Shown one piece after another: positions 1 through 8,912 of a stretch of DNA of 64,000 nt. The DNA is from Saccharina japonica. Its lineage: Eukaryota; Sar; Phaeophyceae; Laminariales; Laminariaceae. A program made the translations under genes and the position numbers. The notes beneath the pieces were generated by a model. That model was not told the origin of the DNA, made no database searches, and saw only the letters and a program-made list of their open reading frames with translations. Location of the stretch: positions 585,372-649,371 of the forward strand of contig MEHQ01003238.1 in the NCBI GenBank assembly GCA_008828725.1, read 5' to 3'. Position 1 is the stretch's first letter. Every line of letters begins with the position of its first letter.

Positions 1-183
1 CCCGAGGAACAAACAATCCCATGACATGACCTGACTATACGATGGAAAATATTCCCAACACAAAAAACAAACAAAGTCCGACGATTTTTTTGTGTTTGAG
101 GAGCCCGATCACGCAGAAAACGTTTTCACCCAAAAAGTGCTACCTGGTACTGCTGTTCTCGTACCTTGATCGTAGCACGCGTC
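1..183 (-). mobile_element. Family A MITE, partial (cut by window edge)
   Basis: The end at 170-183 (GATCGTAGCACGCGTC) is the right terminal repeat of family A. Internal blocks (AAAGTCCGACGATTTTT, GAGCCCGATCACGCAGAAAA) match the copy at 41663-41931. The sequence is degenerate and its left part lies outside the window. No coding content is seen. Confidence 0.6.
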
Positions 184-195
184 AGTATTAGTACT

Positions 196-390
196 GGTCC
201 CTCTATATATATAGTAGTTCTGGTTGAGTAGTGCCGGCTGCCCGCGATAGTTACTCTGTGAGATCGCTTTAGCGCAGATGGTGGATTAAGCAGTCGTGGC
301 AGTGTGCGGAGTATATATATAGTGCCGGTTGCCGCTGTAGTGCTGGTGTTGTGGGCTGCCGCATGCTTACTGGCACTATAGAGGAGGACC
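196..390. mobile_element. Family B MITE (GGTCCCTCTATA...TATAGAGGAGGACC)
   Basis: Inverted ends GGTCCCTCTATA and TATAGAGGAGGACC bound a sequence carrying the family-specific blocks AGTGCCGG, GAAATCGCTTGGCGCAGATGG (degenerate here) and TGGCACTATAG. Related copies are at 16380-16660, 27085-27222, 32345-32500 and 57322-57482. The inverted match seems to extend a few bases outward (AGTAGTA/TACTACT), so the exact end and target duplication are unresolved. Confidence 0.6.
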
Positions 391-399
391 ATTACTACT

Positions 400-537
400 C
401 ATGGTCGAGGGTCACTGGTGTACGATACGACTACAACTACAACAGACTGAGGGTCACTGGTGTACGATACGACTACAACTACAACAACTAGTCTGTTGTC
501 GTTATAGTCGCATCGTACACCAGTATCCCTCGACCAT
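400..537. repeat. Hairpin repeat with a direct duplication in one arm
   Basis: ATGGTCGAGGGTCACTGGTG at the left is matched in reverse complement by CACCAGTATCCCTCGACCAT at the right. The left arm contains a direct repeat of about 40 bp (GGTCACTGGTGTACGATACG at about 409 and again at about 450). This could be a small palindromic MITE. No gene is seen. Confidence 0.55.
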
Positions 538-676
538 AAATAGTGTCGAAAAAGTGGTGGAACTCCCGTCGTTGTTGATCTCACGATATGATAGCTCAAC
601 ACCGCAGAATGTATTAATTGTAGTGTTGGATATCGTATCGAAAGTTTCGATACAACAGATAGTATATCGAAATATC

Positions 677-1325
677 GAACGTGTTTTGCCCTCCACCCCC
701 CGGCGTATCCGAAGGTAGCTAAATAACAGGGCTGTTCGCGGGTCGGGTCAAACGTCACGGGTCAGTTCGAGTCTGATCGAGTTAGCTGCCCCAACCCGAC
801 CCGACCCGCGAGATTTTGGAAGCCTGACCCGACCCGACCTGTGATATTTGAAAACCTCCTGACCCGACCCGACCCGATCTGACCCTTAATATTTGAAAAG
901 CTTTTGACCCGACTCGACCTGCCCCCTGAGGGTTTGGACAGCTCCTGATGCGACTCGACTCGACCCTCCAGAATCCTACTGACTCGTGAGATACGGGTCA
1001 TGTCGTGGGTCGGATCACCTCAACCGGTCGAGACCGTTTATCTCGACCCGCTGGTTTCGACTCGCGGATCCGGCCCGTGGGTCAACACTTCAAAAAAAAA
1101 AACTTCATTTTTTGTACCCCACATTGATATGTATTTGGCCTGGCTGTAGTGGGTCTAGATGGATGCGGACATGTTGTATGTAGATTGCGCGGTGTTTTTT
1201 AAATACTTCCGAAGGAGAGAAAAGCCTTTTGGGCAGAAAGCGGGGGAAGTTTATGAAATGTCGGATCCGCGGGCTGGATACGCGGGTCCGACTCGCGGGT
1301 CAGCAGAAAACAACTCGCAGGTCGA
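677..1325 (+). repeat. First copy of a ~647-bp tandem duplication, GACCCG-rich
   Basis: The segment starting CGAACGTGTTTTGCCCTCCA recurs 647 bp downstream at 1324 with few differences. It starts with the hAT-like motif CAGGGCTGTTCGCGGGTCGG at 729 and is rich in degenerate GACCCGACCCG units on the + strand. It contains the uninterrupted site GCGGACATGTTGTATGTAG near 1163-1181, which is the empty counterpart of the family A insertion at 1833. Confidence 0.75.
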
Positions 1326-1832
1326 ACGTGTTTTGCCCTCCACCCCCCGGCGTATCCGAAGGTAGCTAAATAACAGGGCTGTTCGCGGGTCGGGTCAAAC
1401 CTCACGGGGTCAGTTCGAGTCTGGTCGAGTTAGCTGCCCCAACCCGACCCGACCCGCGAGATTTTGGAAGCCTGACCCGACCCGACCCGTGATATTTGAA
1501 AACCTCCTGACCCGACCCGACCCGACCCGACCCGATCTGACCCTTAATATTTGAAAAGCTTTTGACCCGACTCGACCTGCCCCCTGAGGGTTTGGACAGC
1601 TCCTGATGCGACTCGACTCAACCCTCCAGAATCCTACTGACTCGTGAGATACGGGTCATGTCGTGGGTCGGATCACCTCAACCGGTCGAGACCATTTATC
1701 TCGACCCGCTGGTTTCGACTCGTGGATCCGGCCCGTGGGTCAACACTTCGAAAAAAAAAACTTCATTTTTTGTACCCCACATTGATATGTATGTGGCCTG
1801 GCTGTAGTGGGTCTAGATGAATGCGGGCATGT
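1324..1832 (+). repeat. Second copy of the ~647-bp tandem duplication
   Basis: This copy is nearly colinear with 677-1190 and has a slightly longer GACCCG run. Its match to the first copy is broken by the family A element at 1833-2077 and resumes at 2078 for about 18 bp (ATGTTGTATGTAGATTGC) before the copies diverge. Confidence 0.75.
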
Positions 1833-2077
1833 GACGCGTGCTACGGTAGAGGTAGCAATTTTTGGCTGAATCGTTTTCTGAACGATCGGGCTCCTTAACC
1901 CAAATTCGTCGGACTTTCATTTTTGTGACGAATAATGTTTCAGAATATACGTCGGTCAGGATATTCCTCATCCGGCAGCACTTTTATTTTCCTCGAAAAT
2001 CATTTTTCGCGAGGTATGACGCTCCTTAAGTGAGAAGCTCAGAAAAAACATGGTGCACCTCTATCGTAGCATGTGTC
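1833..2077 (+). mobile_element. Family A MITE, intact, with ATGT target duplication
   Basis: The ends are GACGCGTGCTACGGTAG at the left and the reverse complement of CTATCGTAGCATGTGTC at the right, giving an imperfect terminal inverted repeat of about 20 bp. The 245-bp element is flanked on both sides by ATGT. The paralogous copy near 1163-1181 has a single ATGT and no element, so the boundaries are well supported. It contains no ORF able to encode a transposase and is non-autonomous. The superfamily is unresolved: Sola, Academ and Ginger include elements with about 4-bp duplications. Confidence 0.85.
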
Positions 2078-2100
2078 ATGTTGTATGTAGATTGCAGTAT

Positions 2101-2442
2101 TCAGTGTTGGTACGAGAGAAAAGCTCTGAAACCCCTCTCTTCGTCCAAGAGTCGCTCCAAGCGCCTCGTCTCCTTCTCCCTGGACTCGTCAGCCTCCTGC
2201 ATTTTACGAGAATTTTCTTGTGAAAATTCCTGGGCACACTCCTGGGCGAGTTTTTTCCGGGCTTCCTCGGAGCTGCGCTTTTCTTGCTCCAGCTGGGACT
2301 CGAAAAGTGCTTTCTGCGAGGAGAGAAGGCGCTCCGTTTCTTGTTGCTGTTCGAGTTCCGCCGCTTTGAAACGGTCGAGTTGCTCCGACAGGACGGACAG
2401 CTTTTCTTGCAGCAGGGATGCCTTTCCCTCTAGCAACTCCGT
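2101..2442 (-). CDS. Coiled-coil protein exon (hypothetical)
   Basis: On the - strand an open frame of about 113 codons follows a plausible 3' splice site (GTCCGTTGGCTCCACAG, ending at plus position 2443). It is rich in Glu, Gln, Lys, Arg and Leu. Heptad-like stretches such as LLEGKASLLQEKLSVL, FESQLEQEKRSSEEARKKL and ETRRLERLLDEERG indicate a long alpha-helical coiled coil. There is no Pro after the start and no transmembrane or catalytic motif. The downstream boundary is uncertain: the frame runs to a TGA at about 2101, but the last dozen residues (GFRAFLSYQH) look less coiled-coil-like, and weak GT donors occur just before them. No neighbouring exon on this strand was found, so this is a partial gene. 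Coiled-coil composition does not identify a family; a cytoskeletal, centrosomal or tethering protein is possible. Confidence 0.6.
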   Translation of the reverse strand, partial: TELLEGKASLLQEKLSVLSEQLDRFKAAELEQQQETERLLSSQKALFESQLEQEKRSSEEARKKLAQECAQEFSQENSRKMQEADESREKETRRLERLLDEERGFRAFLSYQH

Positions 2443-2539
2443 CTGTGGAGCCAACGGACAAAATATACCAGGGATGGCAGTTTTGGGAGTCGTTGGTCAC
2501 ACAGTTCCGCACCCCGAGCGGATAACCTATTCCCACGCC

Positions 2540-2740
2540 ATGATCTAGATATTTCAAGGCAGATGTATTCCTGATCTGTATGATCTGTATGATCTGTACG
2601 GTCTGTATGACCTAGCTCATGTTGACGGGTGGGGGCCGTATAGTCTGCATGATCTTCGAAGCACACGCTTCCTGCTGCGTTGAACCCGTACTACGAAGAT
2701 TCTGCACAGCCTCTCACAGTGGCACGGGGAGGAACTAAAC
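2540..2740 (-). repeat. Family G repeat (GATCATG-rich), degenerate copy
   Basis: Short GATCTGTATGATCTGTATGA runs are followed by a core that reads in reverse complement as GAGGCTGTGCAGAATCT. The core corresponds to the GAGAGGTTGTGCAGGATCTG block of copies near 5850, 6395, 28390 and 60450. Confidence 0.6.
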
Positions 2741-3020
2741 GAATGACCTAGATCATAATATATCTGTAGATGACCTAGATCATGATCTATCTGTATATGA
2801 TCTAGATCATGATTTATATGTAGATGATCTAAATCATGCTCTATCTGTAGTTGATCTAGATCATGATTTATCTGTAGATGATCTAAATCATGATATATCT
2901 GTAAATGATATCGATCAGGATCTATCTGTTGAGAATCTACTGTAAATCATAATCTATCTGTAAACGATCTAGATCATGATCCATCTGTAGATGGTCTAGA
3001 TCATTCTCTGTCCGACGTAC
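2740..3020 (+). repeat. 27-bp minisatellite of GATCTAGATCATG type
   Basis: About ten imperfect tandem units of 27 bp have consensus GATGATCTAGATCATGATCT followed by ATCTGTA. Each unit holds the near-palindrome TAGATCATGATCTA. There are no unique spacers, so this is not CRISPR. It is part of the family G neighbourhood. Confidence 0.8.
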
Positions 3021-3119
3021 ACACAATTAGGACCCTTTCGCACTAACAACCAGTGTCCTCAGTCTAGGCAGCCGTCCGGAACGCAGGCGCACGCACACTG
3101 CCTTCTTTGACAACGAAGG

Positions 3120-3480
3120 AGAGGGTGGGGGGGGGTACTTCATTTTCATGCATGGCCGTAGTCGTATGACCATAGACCCTCGCATCCCTACAATGCCGGG
3201 ACGGAGCATGTCGGGTTTTCACCGACCAGGCAGACATTGCTAGCACCAAGCGCGAAGCGAAACGTGAGGTGTTCGGCGAGTCGCATGAAGGGTGGGGTGT
3301 ACTCATTAGCCGCATGTCATGCATGGCCGTAGTCGTATGGCCATAGACCCTCGCATCCCTACAATGCCGGGACGGAGCATGTCGTGTTTTCACCGACCAG
3401 GCGTAAACATTGCTAGCACCAAGCGCGGAGCGAAGCGAAACGTAAGGTGATTGGGCGAGAGTCGCATGGAGGGTGAGGGC
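3120..3480 (-). repeat. Two tandem copies of family D repeat
   Basis: The block CATGGCCGTAGTCGTATG...CCTCGCATCCCTACAATG...CGGAGCATGTCGGGTTTTCA occurs at 3150-3300 and 3325-3475. Further copies are at 10262-10395, 17410-17535, 40600-40830 and 55850-55960. In most copies the left end abuts a G homopolymer followed by GTACTCAT. Short translated peptides look alike between copies only because the DNA is repeated; no protein is inferred. Confidence 0.75.
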
Positions 3481-3599
3481 TGCTTCCTACTACAAGAACC
3501 TCTTGTAAGGCGGACTTGCAAATGGCCATGGGGGACAGTTTTTTTCTCGCTTCCTCGCCCGCCTGACTTTATAGTCGACAAGTTGGCTGGCGTGAGCTG

Positions 3600-3930
3600 T
3601 CGAAGCCAGCCGACTTGCCGACTGCAGTCAGCTGCAGTAGCACGTACGCGACAACAGTTAATAATCTCCCATTTTGGCTTTGAAGGCTCGCGGCTTGCTG
3701 TGATGTCGGCGTCAATTGGGCATAGGCTCTTAAAAGGCCCTTCATGTTGTGATGTCAAACATTGATTGAGCATAGGCTTTTAAATATCATCTTGTTGGAT
3801 TTATGGAGTGGCCTTCCTCCCTGAGCACAAATGTTTATTAAATAGCTGTAATTTCTTATTTTTTTCAAGAAAATCTCAAGCCTGAAATTCTTAACTGCCA
3901 AACTGCGTACTACTTACTACTACTGTAGTC
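3600..3930 (+). repeat. Family K repeat, uninterrupted copy
   Basis: It matches 10640-11050: ACGCGACAACAGTTAATAAT, ATTTTGGCTTTGAAGGCTCG, CATAGGCTCTTAAA and the AAATTCTTAA-type 3' part. It contains an intact TTAA at 3658-3661 exactly where the other copy carries a family C insertion, which makes it the empty-site reference. A degenerate relative lies near 57130-57230. Confidence 0.7.
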
Positions 3931-4054
3931 CGCTAGCACCTGCCTCGTATTTCGTATACGAAGTACATATATGCGCTATAAACGGGGAGGGGGTGGGGGG
4001 AGGGGTGCCAAACAGCAGTAGCCGATATTTCTACGCCGCCTACGAGTACGAGCG

Positions 4055-4345
4055 ACTACGACGCGCCTTATGTGCTGGAGCAACCGGCAGGAGGTTTTGT
4101 GCAGGATGCCGGTTTTAATGGGTGAGGCTGGCCTGTTGGGCCGCATGTTTTTGTTGTTGTTGGAAAAACGCCATCAAAACACGCGGCGGAGCCGCGTGGC
4201 TGCCCCTGCCGACCTCGTGCCCCCCAAAGGGTTGGGGTTCGGGTTTTGTCTGGGGTTGGCTTGGTCTGGGTCGACGGGCAAGGTAGAAATTGACCACACA
4301 CAGCCTGCACAAAACTTTTCGCCGGTTGCTCTGCACATAGGGCGC
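4055..4345 (+). mobile_element. Family J MITE, copy 1
   Basis: The long imperfect inverted ends include TTATGTGCTGGAGCAACCGG at the left and its counterpart GGTTGCTCTGCACATAGG at the right. The interior (GGATGCCGGTTTTAATG, AACACGCGGCGGAGCCGCGT, GGGTCGACGGGCAAGG) is shared with 48630-48923. In place of the telomere-like tract of the second copy it has GGGTTGGGGTTCGGGTTTTG. Confidence 0.7.
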
Positions 4346-4950
4346 GCCAGCGACTGCATACAGTATATAGAACTAACTATAAACTATAAACTCGTTTGGG
4401 CTGGTCGGTGTTAACTCGCCCCGGTTACTTGCCCGGTGGCTATACGTACACGTACGTTTTTTTTTTCCTTCAACTTTGAAGGAGTTTTTGTTGTTGTTGT
4501 TGTTGTTGTTTCTTCGTTTTTGCCTGGTGGCTACGTACGGGCACGCGTATAGCTGGTAGGAGGAACAAAACGCCTGCTGCTGTGTTTTCTCCCCCTTTTC
4601 AGCTTGCGACACCCCCCCCCCCCGGGATTTGGAGTCAAACCACAGCAAGCAGTCACCCCGAAGGGAATCCTTATCCTTGTAGTTTTTTACTGCTTGGCTA
4701 TTGGTCGAAAAGTCCTGCCGACTCGTTCGCAGCCATACACAATGGTTGACAGCAGACAGCAGTAGTGCGCACAAACTCCTCATCACTCATCACAGGTTCA
4801 GCTTTGCTCCGAGATCACCCCGAAAAGTTTCCCAGCAACCAATGTGTATATATTAATAGCAACATGGGACTTCCATGATGCGCCCGTAGCCCGTAGTCCA
4901 TGGGACTATTACCGTATACCAACGCTCCATCCTACCTGGTACCTGGTATG
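4346..4950. other. No gene seen; homopolymers and (GTT)n
   Basis: This intergenic-type sequence has a T run near 4458, a (GTT)n run near 4487-4510 and a C run near 4612-4623. Open frames here are interrupted or low complexity, and I find no splice-bounded coding block. Confidence 0.5.
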
Positions 4951-4954
4951 TTAT

Positions 4955-5045
4955 ATGCCTCTCTGATCCGGAATATAGGAACCATTTATATATTAGCATT
5001 CAATTATAATGGTCCTTGTATTTCGGTTCAGAGCAGTACCTGTTG
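4955..5045 (+). mobile_element. Family P MITE, degenerate
   Basis: The palindromic pattern CTCTGATCCGGAATATAGGA ... TCCTTGTATTTCGGTTCAGA matches the inverted design of copies at 16519-16603, 29511-29598, 42301-42410 and 59381-59480. Confidence 0.55.
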
Positions 5046-5700
5046 GTGGCCGAAAAGGCCAAAAGGTATTCCCCTCGGGCTATTTATATACTCAAGTTGG
5101 GATTTCTCCTTTTTTGTATCTTCAAGTGTACACGTGCAGAATGTAGATGGCTCAGCCTGAACCGCGGCTGAACAAGTGCGAGCGGGCACGAGATTAAAAA
5201 TTAGCCAAAAGCTCGAACGGCGCCCGCGAACGGCAACCAACCGCAAATCTTTGAATAAAAGGCGTTAGTACAGGGGATGGAACACTTGCACCCCCTTCCG
5301 GGGGGAATAATACGTAAGGGTTTCCAGTATATACGGAGGCATTTCCCACCAGGGGCTAATTCTAAATTTCCCCGAACGGCAAGAATTTTGCCAGATTTTT
5401 TTGCGAACGGCGCATGGGTTTATTGCGAACGCGAGCGTACGTGTAACGCGTAATATGTATCCCTGACCTGAACCCTTTGCTGGTACCTGCATTACGACCA
5501 GTCAGTCGTCAATACGGGTGGTCGGGACTGTCCGTGAGGTAACACGTAACACGTAGTTACCGACTACGTATTATATGTATGTGCAACATACCTGGTATAC
5601 ATAGCAGGCACTGGTATCAGTTGCCAGGTATACACGTTGTTGTGTGTTCTCTGAACATGCAGCGTTTTGTTGGGGCAAATTCGCATCTCGGAAGGCAGAA
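5046..5700. other. No gene seen
   Basis: The repeated GCGAACGG motif (5216-5415) and GTAACACGTAACACGTA are noted, but I find no splice-bounded coding block, RNA gene or recognised repeat family. Confidence 0.4.
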
Positions 5701-5702
5701 CG

Positions 5703-6060
5703 TGATCTATCTATCTATCTATCTATCTAGCTATCTATCTATCTATATATCTATCTATCTATCTATCTACAGATCATGATCTATCTATCTACAGATCATG
5801 ATCTATCCATCTATCTACATATAGATCATCTAGTTCCTTACCCGCCGTTGTGAGAGGTTGTGCAGGATCTGTAGAGCACAGATCCCAACTCCGGAAACGT
5901 GTCCTACAGCAGTAGATCATGCAGAACATAGGGACTCCCACCCGGCAACATGATCTGGATCATACAGATCATACAGATCAGGGATATATCTGCAGTGATT
6001 GATCTAGATCATCAAGTGGGAATGATCTCTATGATCTGTCGTCCGAGGTGGCGAGCATTT
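5703..6060 (+). repeat. Family G repeat with (ATCT)n microsatellite
   Basis: A GATCTATCTATC tetranucleotide run (5703-5818) leads into the family G core: GATCATCTAGTTCCTTACCC, GAGAGGTTGTGCAGGATCTG, CACCCGGCAACATGATCTGG, and ends near GTCGTCCGAGGTGG. The GTCGTCCGAGGTG stretch (6038-6050) serves as an empty site for the family A insertion at 28578. Confidence 0.75.
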
Positions 6061-6194
6061 CTGCGTGTACGGCCTCCCAATATAAAGCTGCTGATTTATG
6101 CTTGTTTCTGGCCCGACGACGATGTTCGACTATTTCATACTCTTGTTAATATGGACGATTTTGTGCTGCTCTGCGTACCGTATTCCGTGGACAG

Positions 6195-6282
6195 GTGATC
6201 TGCAGACGGTGAAGGACCTGGTGCAATCGGGAGAGGTCCATGTCAATGAAAAAGGAGCGCAGGATAGGACCGCCCTACACAG
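6195..6282 (+). CDS. Ankyrin-repeat protein, exon encoding ankyrin units 1-2
   Basis: This internal exon of 88 bp lies after acceptor TTCCGTGGACAG. A G from an unseen upstream exon would complete the first Gly codon. It reads DLQTVKDLVQSGEVHVNEKG then AQDRTALH. The GDLxxVKxLVxxG and TALH motifs are ankyrin consensus. It ends AG at a GC-type donor (GCGAGC), phase 2, which joins exactly to the exon at 8913 to give TALHRAAGANHVDIINFLL, a seamless ankyrin helix. Ankyrin repeats are 33-residue helix-turn-helix units that bind other proteins. The gene start is not identified: the 5' exons must lie upstream or were lost. Two family G repeats flank the exon. The noncanonical donor could be a genuine GC-AG intron or a decayed site. 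Confidence 0.8.
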
Positions 6283-6329
6283 GCGAGCGAACGAGCGAAG
6301 GGGGAAAAAATGTTATTATTTCCCCATCT

Positions 6330-6680
6330 CGGACAGATCATGATCTACTAATAGATCATCTATAGATCATTTAGATCCTAACCTGGCGTTGTGGTATCTT
6401 GTGCAAGATCTGTGTATAGTGCAAATCCAACCCAGAAAACGTACCCTAGATCATGCAGATTATACGGCCCCCACCCGGCAACATGAGCTGTAGATAATCT
6501 GTACAAGATCGGGAATATATCTACCCTTGTGAAGCTCTAGATCTACCTTGGAAGATCAAGATCTACCTTGGAAGATCAAGATCTGCCTTGGAAGATCAAG
6601 ATCTGCCTTGGAAGATCAAGATCTACCTTGGAAGATCTAGATCGTGTTAAATGGGAATCGATCACCTGTCCGAGATGGTG
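6330..6680 (+). repeat. Family G repeat, second copy flanking the ankyrin exon
   Basis: It contains AGATCATGATCTACTAATAG, GTTGTGGTATCTTGTGCAAG and CACCCGGCAACATGAGCTGT, parallel to 5760-6060. The copies on either side of the exon are in direct orientation. Confidence 0.7.
6538..6644 (+). repeat. 21-bp minisatellite, ~5 units
   Basis: Tandem units of consensus CTACCTTGGAAGATCAAGAT (21 bp per period) lie within the family G copy. The open frame across it is a product of the repeat. Confidence 0.85.
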
Positions 6681-6989
6681 TAATTATTTCGAGCAGAGAT
6701 GCGAGCGACTTCCTACTTTTTATGCATCGCCGAAAAGTAAAGAGAGACCCCGTTTCGAGATGGGTAGAGCGACCGACCGACTGGGATCCAACTCACCCAA
6801 GTTGACGACAGTTACGACTGTCCTGCTGCGCCTGCTGCGCGATCTTCTACAAAGCGAAAGCTTATAACCTATGTTTTGTTTTGTGTGTCTTATGTGTCTG
6901 TTGAATTGGCATTCAACCGATCTTTATACCCAACTTTCACCGTGTGGTACGATTCGAATCCGTCTCACGCATTCCTTTCCGAGCTTGGA

Positions 6990-7280
6990 ACTGTAATTCC
7001 TTGAGAAATCACCTAATCCCTGGCCCAGCAACCGCTGGCCAGCTACAAAAACAGCAGCCCTGTCTGTTCGCGTGTTCTACCAGTCTGCCAGCACTGTTCC
7101 GTGCTGTATGTACCCACTTGGTATTCCAACTACACGATCACCCCAACATCCAGTGCCTCGTTGCTGTTCCTTCTAGCCAAGAATATGAACCAAACGCCTA
7201 ATTCTCTCTAGAACAACAAACAACAGATTATTCTTGGAACGGTTCCCGATCTCTTACGTAGTAATCTTCTCCTTCATACC
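6990..7280 (+). repeat. Family E repeat, copy 1
   Basis: The block CTGGCCAGCTACAAAA ... GTCTGTTCGCGTGTTCTACC ... GAACCAAACGCCTAATT ... TCTTGGAACGGTTCCCGATC is shared with 11085-11330 (same strand) and in reverse with 20170-20420 and 29210-29460. It is about 270-300 bp, with no clear terminal inverted repeat and no polymerase III boxes that I can defend. Confidence 0.7.
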
Positions 7281-7289
7281 CAACTAAAT

Positions 7290-7610
7290 TCAGTGCACCC
7301 AGTGTCCGTCCTGATTCTTCATCCTAGAGGTATGCCTTTCTGAGGCCACAGACTGAGAGAGAGAAACAACAACAACAACAAAAATAGTGTCTAAAGGCGG
7401 TAAGCTTTCCCTTGTTTCGTTGTATAAAACTTAGCTCGGACCCTTGGGTCTGAAAGCATGCATCCCCTCCGTTTTCCCCCTCCCCCGCCGGGGGCTATGG
7501 CGGAGCTCTTGAAGCGTTGGACTGCCGTTGTGCCACTTCCGCATCGCGGTGTTCACACGATGCAAAAAAAAACAAAAACCCTAAAAAAACGCTATCCACC
7601 ATCCGGCGGG
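7290..7610. other. No gene seen; tRNA-like stretch noted
   Basis: This part of the intron contains (ACA)n-type sequence near 7362-7383 and C runs. On the - strand around 7500-7560 the sequence resembles the 5' half of a tRNA, but no T-arm follows, so no tRNA is called. Confidence 0.4.
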
Positions 7611-7619
7611 ACGATTCTA

Positions 7620-7960
7620 ACACAGCTTCAGCTCGCCATACTGTACTTGCAGGCGTATCAAATCTGCGCCGCGTGTCGATTTTACCTGTGTTGTAGAACA
7701 CAGGCCAAGTGTTGCTATAATACCATGGCGATCTATTACTCAACACGCTAGCGATGCGATGGGCTTGGGCTATAGTTGGTATGCAATGTGTGTGTTCTCT
7801 CCATGCTCATTCAAATATAGCTTTCGCTCGCCATACTTGGCAAGCATATAAAATCTGCGCGCGTGTGTCAAGTTTTCTCGGTTGTAGAACCCAGGTCTCG
7901 TGTTGCTGCCATGGCGAGCGAACTATCACTCAACACGCTAGCGATGCGATTGGGCTTGGG
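7620..7960 (+). repeat. 190-bp tandem repeat, two units
   Basis: CTCGCCATACT, AAATCTGCGC, TTGTAGAACACAGG and CAACACGCTAGCGATGCGAT recur with a 190-bp period (for example GCGATGCGAT at 7751 and 7941). The first unit continues GGGCTATAGTTGGTATGCAA. In the second, the same join is split by the family H element at 7970-8152. Confidence 0.8.
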
Positions 7961-7969
7961 CTATCCATA

Positions 7970-8152
7970 TACAGTACAGTACACCTATTAATAATAAGAA
8001 ACAGGAAAGCTGGTTCAGGTTATATTTCTTGTTTGAGAGAGTGTCATTTCTACACTAATTTCAAGATTGAGACTTTCGAATTTCTTGTTTTCCTCTAAAC
8101 ATCAGCCTGGCTTTCGTATTAGCCTGTTTCTTATTAAGTGTCCTGTGCTGTA
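7970..8152 (+). mobile_element. Family H MITE, copy with internal empty-site control
   Basis: The ends are TACAGTACAGTACACCTA and CTTATTAAGTGTCCTGTGCTGTA, an inverted pair of about 25-30 bp including AATAAGAAACAGG/CCTGTTTCTTATT. The target GGGCTATAGTTGGTATG is intact at 7767-7783 and split here. About 183 bp, no coding capacity. Full copies are at 60931-61110 and 61767-61955, with partial ones near 34213, 49125 and 55350. Confidence 0.75.
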
Positions 8153-8229
8153 GTTGGTATGCAATGTGTGTGTTGTCTTCATTCCCATTCGATTGTTGTC
8201 TCTTGTCATACCCAACGCGCACACAGCAC

Positions 8230-8900
8230 GCAATACCATACTCTTGAGGTATAGTACCGCGTACCTCAATACCCGGCCGTGATACGTACCCTGACTCAAA
8301 CAACATACTCTGTGATGCCGTACTTTGATACCGGACCGTACCGTGATATCTTTCCGCAAGTACGGTACCGTGATACCGTGGTACCGTGATACCCTGCCGG
8401 GAAACCGTACCGTGATACTCCAAGGCGATGCTATACTCCGTAATATATACTCTATGTACCGTGATAACGTCAACGTTGTACCGTGATACCCTGCGGTGAT
8501 TCCCTACTGTAATCTCTTACCGTATTACGGTACTCTGTGAAACCGTACCGCACCGTGATCTCGTAGCGTTAAATACGGCGACCTTATTATGATAACCTAA
8601 CGCAATACCTTACTTTTGTGATACCTTACTGCTGTGATATCGTACCGTTAAATATTGCGACGCTATTGTGATCACCCAACGCAATACCGTACTCTTGTGA
8701 TACCGTACCGCTGCGATCTCGTAGCGTTACATACGGCGGCCCTATTATTATCACCTAACGCAATACCGTACTCTTGTGATACCGTACCGTGATCTATTAC
8801 CGTGATCTCGTACCGTTAAATACGGCGACCCTATTGTTATTACCTAACGCAATACCGTACTCTTGTGATACCATACTGCTGTGATCTCTCGTACCGTTGA
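8230..8900 (+). repeat. Degenerate GTACCGTGATACC / ~110-bp tandem array
   Basis: Short units (ACCGTGATACC, GTACCGTGATCTC) merge into a longer period in which CTAACGCAATACCGTACTCT and TACGGCGACCCTATT recur about every 110 bp (8600-8890). The array ends about 12 bp before the acceptor of the ankyrin exon at 8913 and supplies most of its upstream intron context. Confidence 0.8.
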
Positions 8901-8912
8901 ATACGACCGCAG

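Larger units (their letters stand above)
6283..8912 (+). other. Intron of ankyrin gene (2.63 kb, repeat-packed)
   Basis: This intron is inferred from the phase-matched exons on each side. It has a GC donor (CAG|GCGAGC) and acceptor CGACCGCAG with a weak pyrimidine tract. It contains family G (6330-6680), a 21-bp minisatellite, family E, a 190-bp tandem pair with a family H insertion, and the GTACCGTGAT array. Confidence 0.7.

Noticed and set aside
2740-3020. Regular 27-bp periodicity that could suggest a CRISPR array
   Set aside because: The units are contiguous and imperfect with no unique spacers, and the context is eukaryotic with spliceosomal introns. It is a minisatellite.
3064-3393. 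Peptide with SRHCRDARVYGHTTTAMH recurring in several places, like a conserved protein
   Set aside because: The similarity is at DNA level (family D repeat), appears on both strands and in truncated copies, and never extends into a longer frame.
6944-7201. Similar peptides from 6944-7201, 11058-11258 and 29254-29535
   Set aside because: All come from family E DNA. Frame-disrupting differences between copies show no sign of protein-level constraint.
7495-7565. tRNA-like sequence on the - strand
   Set aside because: The 5' part resembles a tRNA acceptor and D-arm, but the anticodon stem pairs poorly and no T-arm or GGTTCRA box follows.
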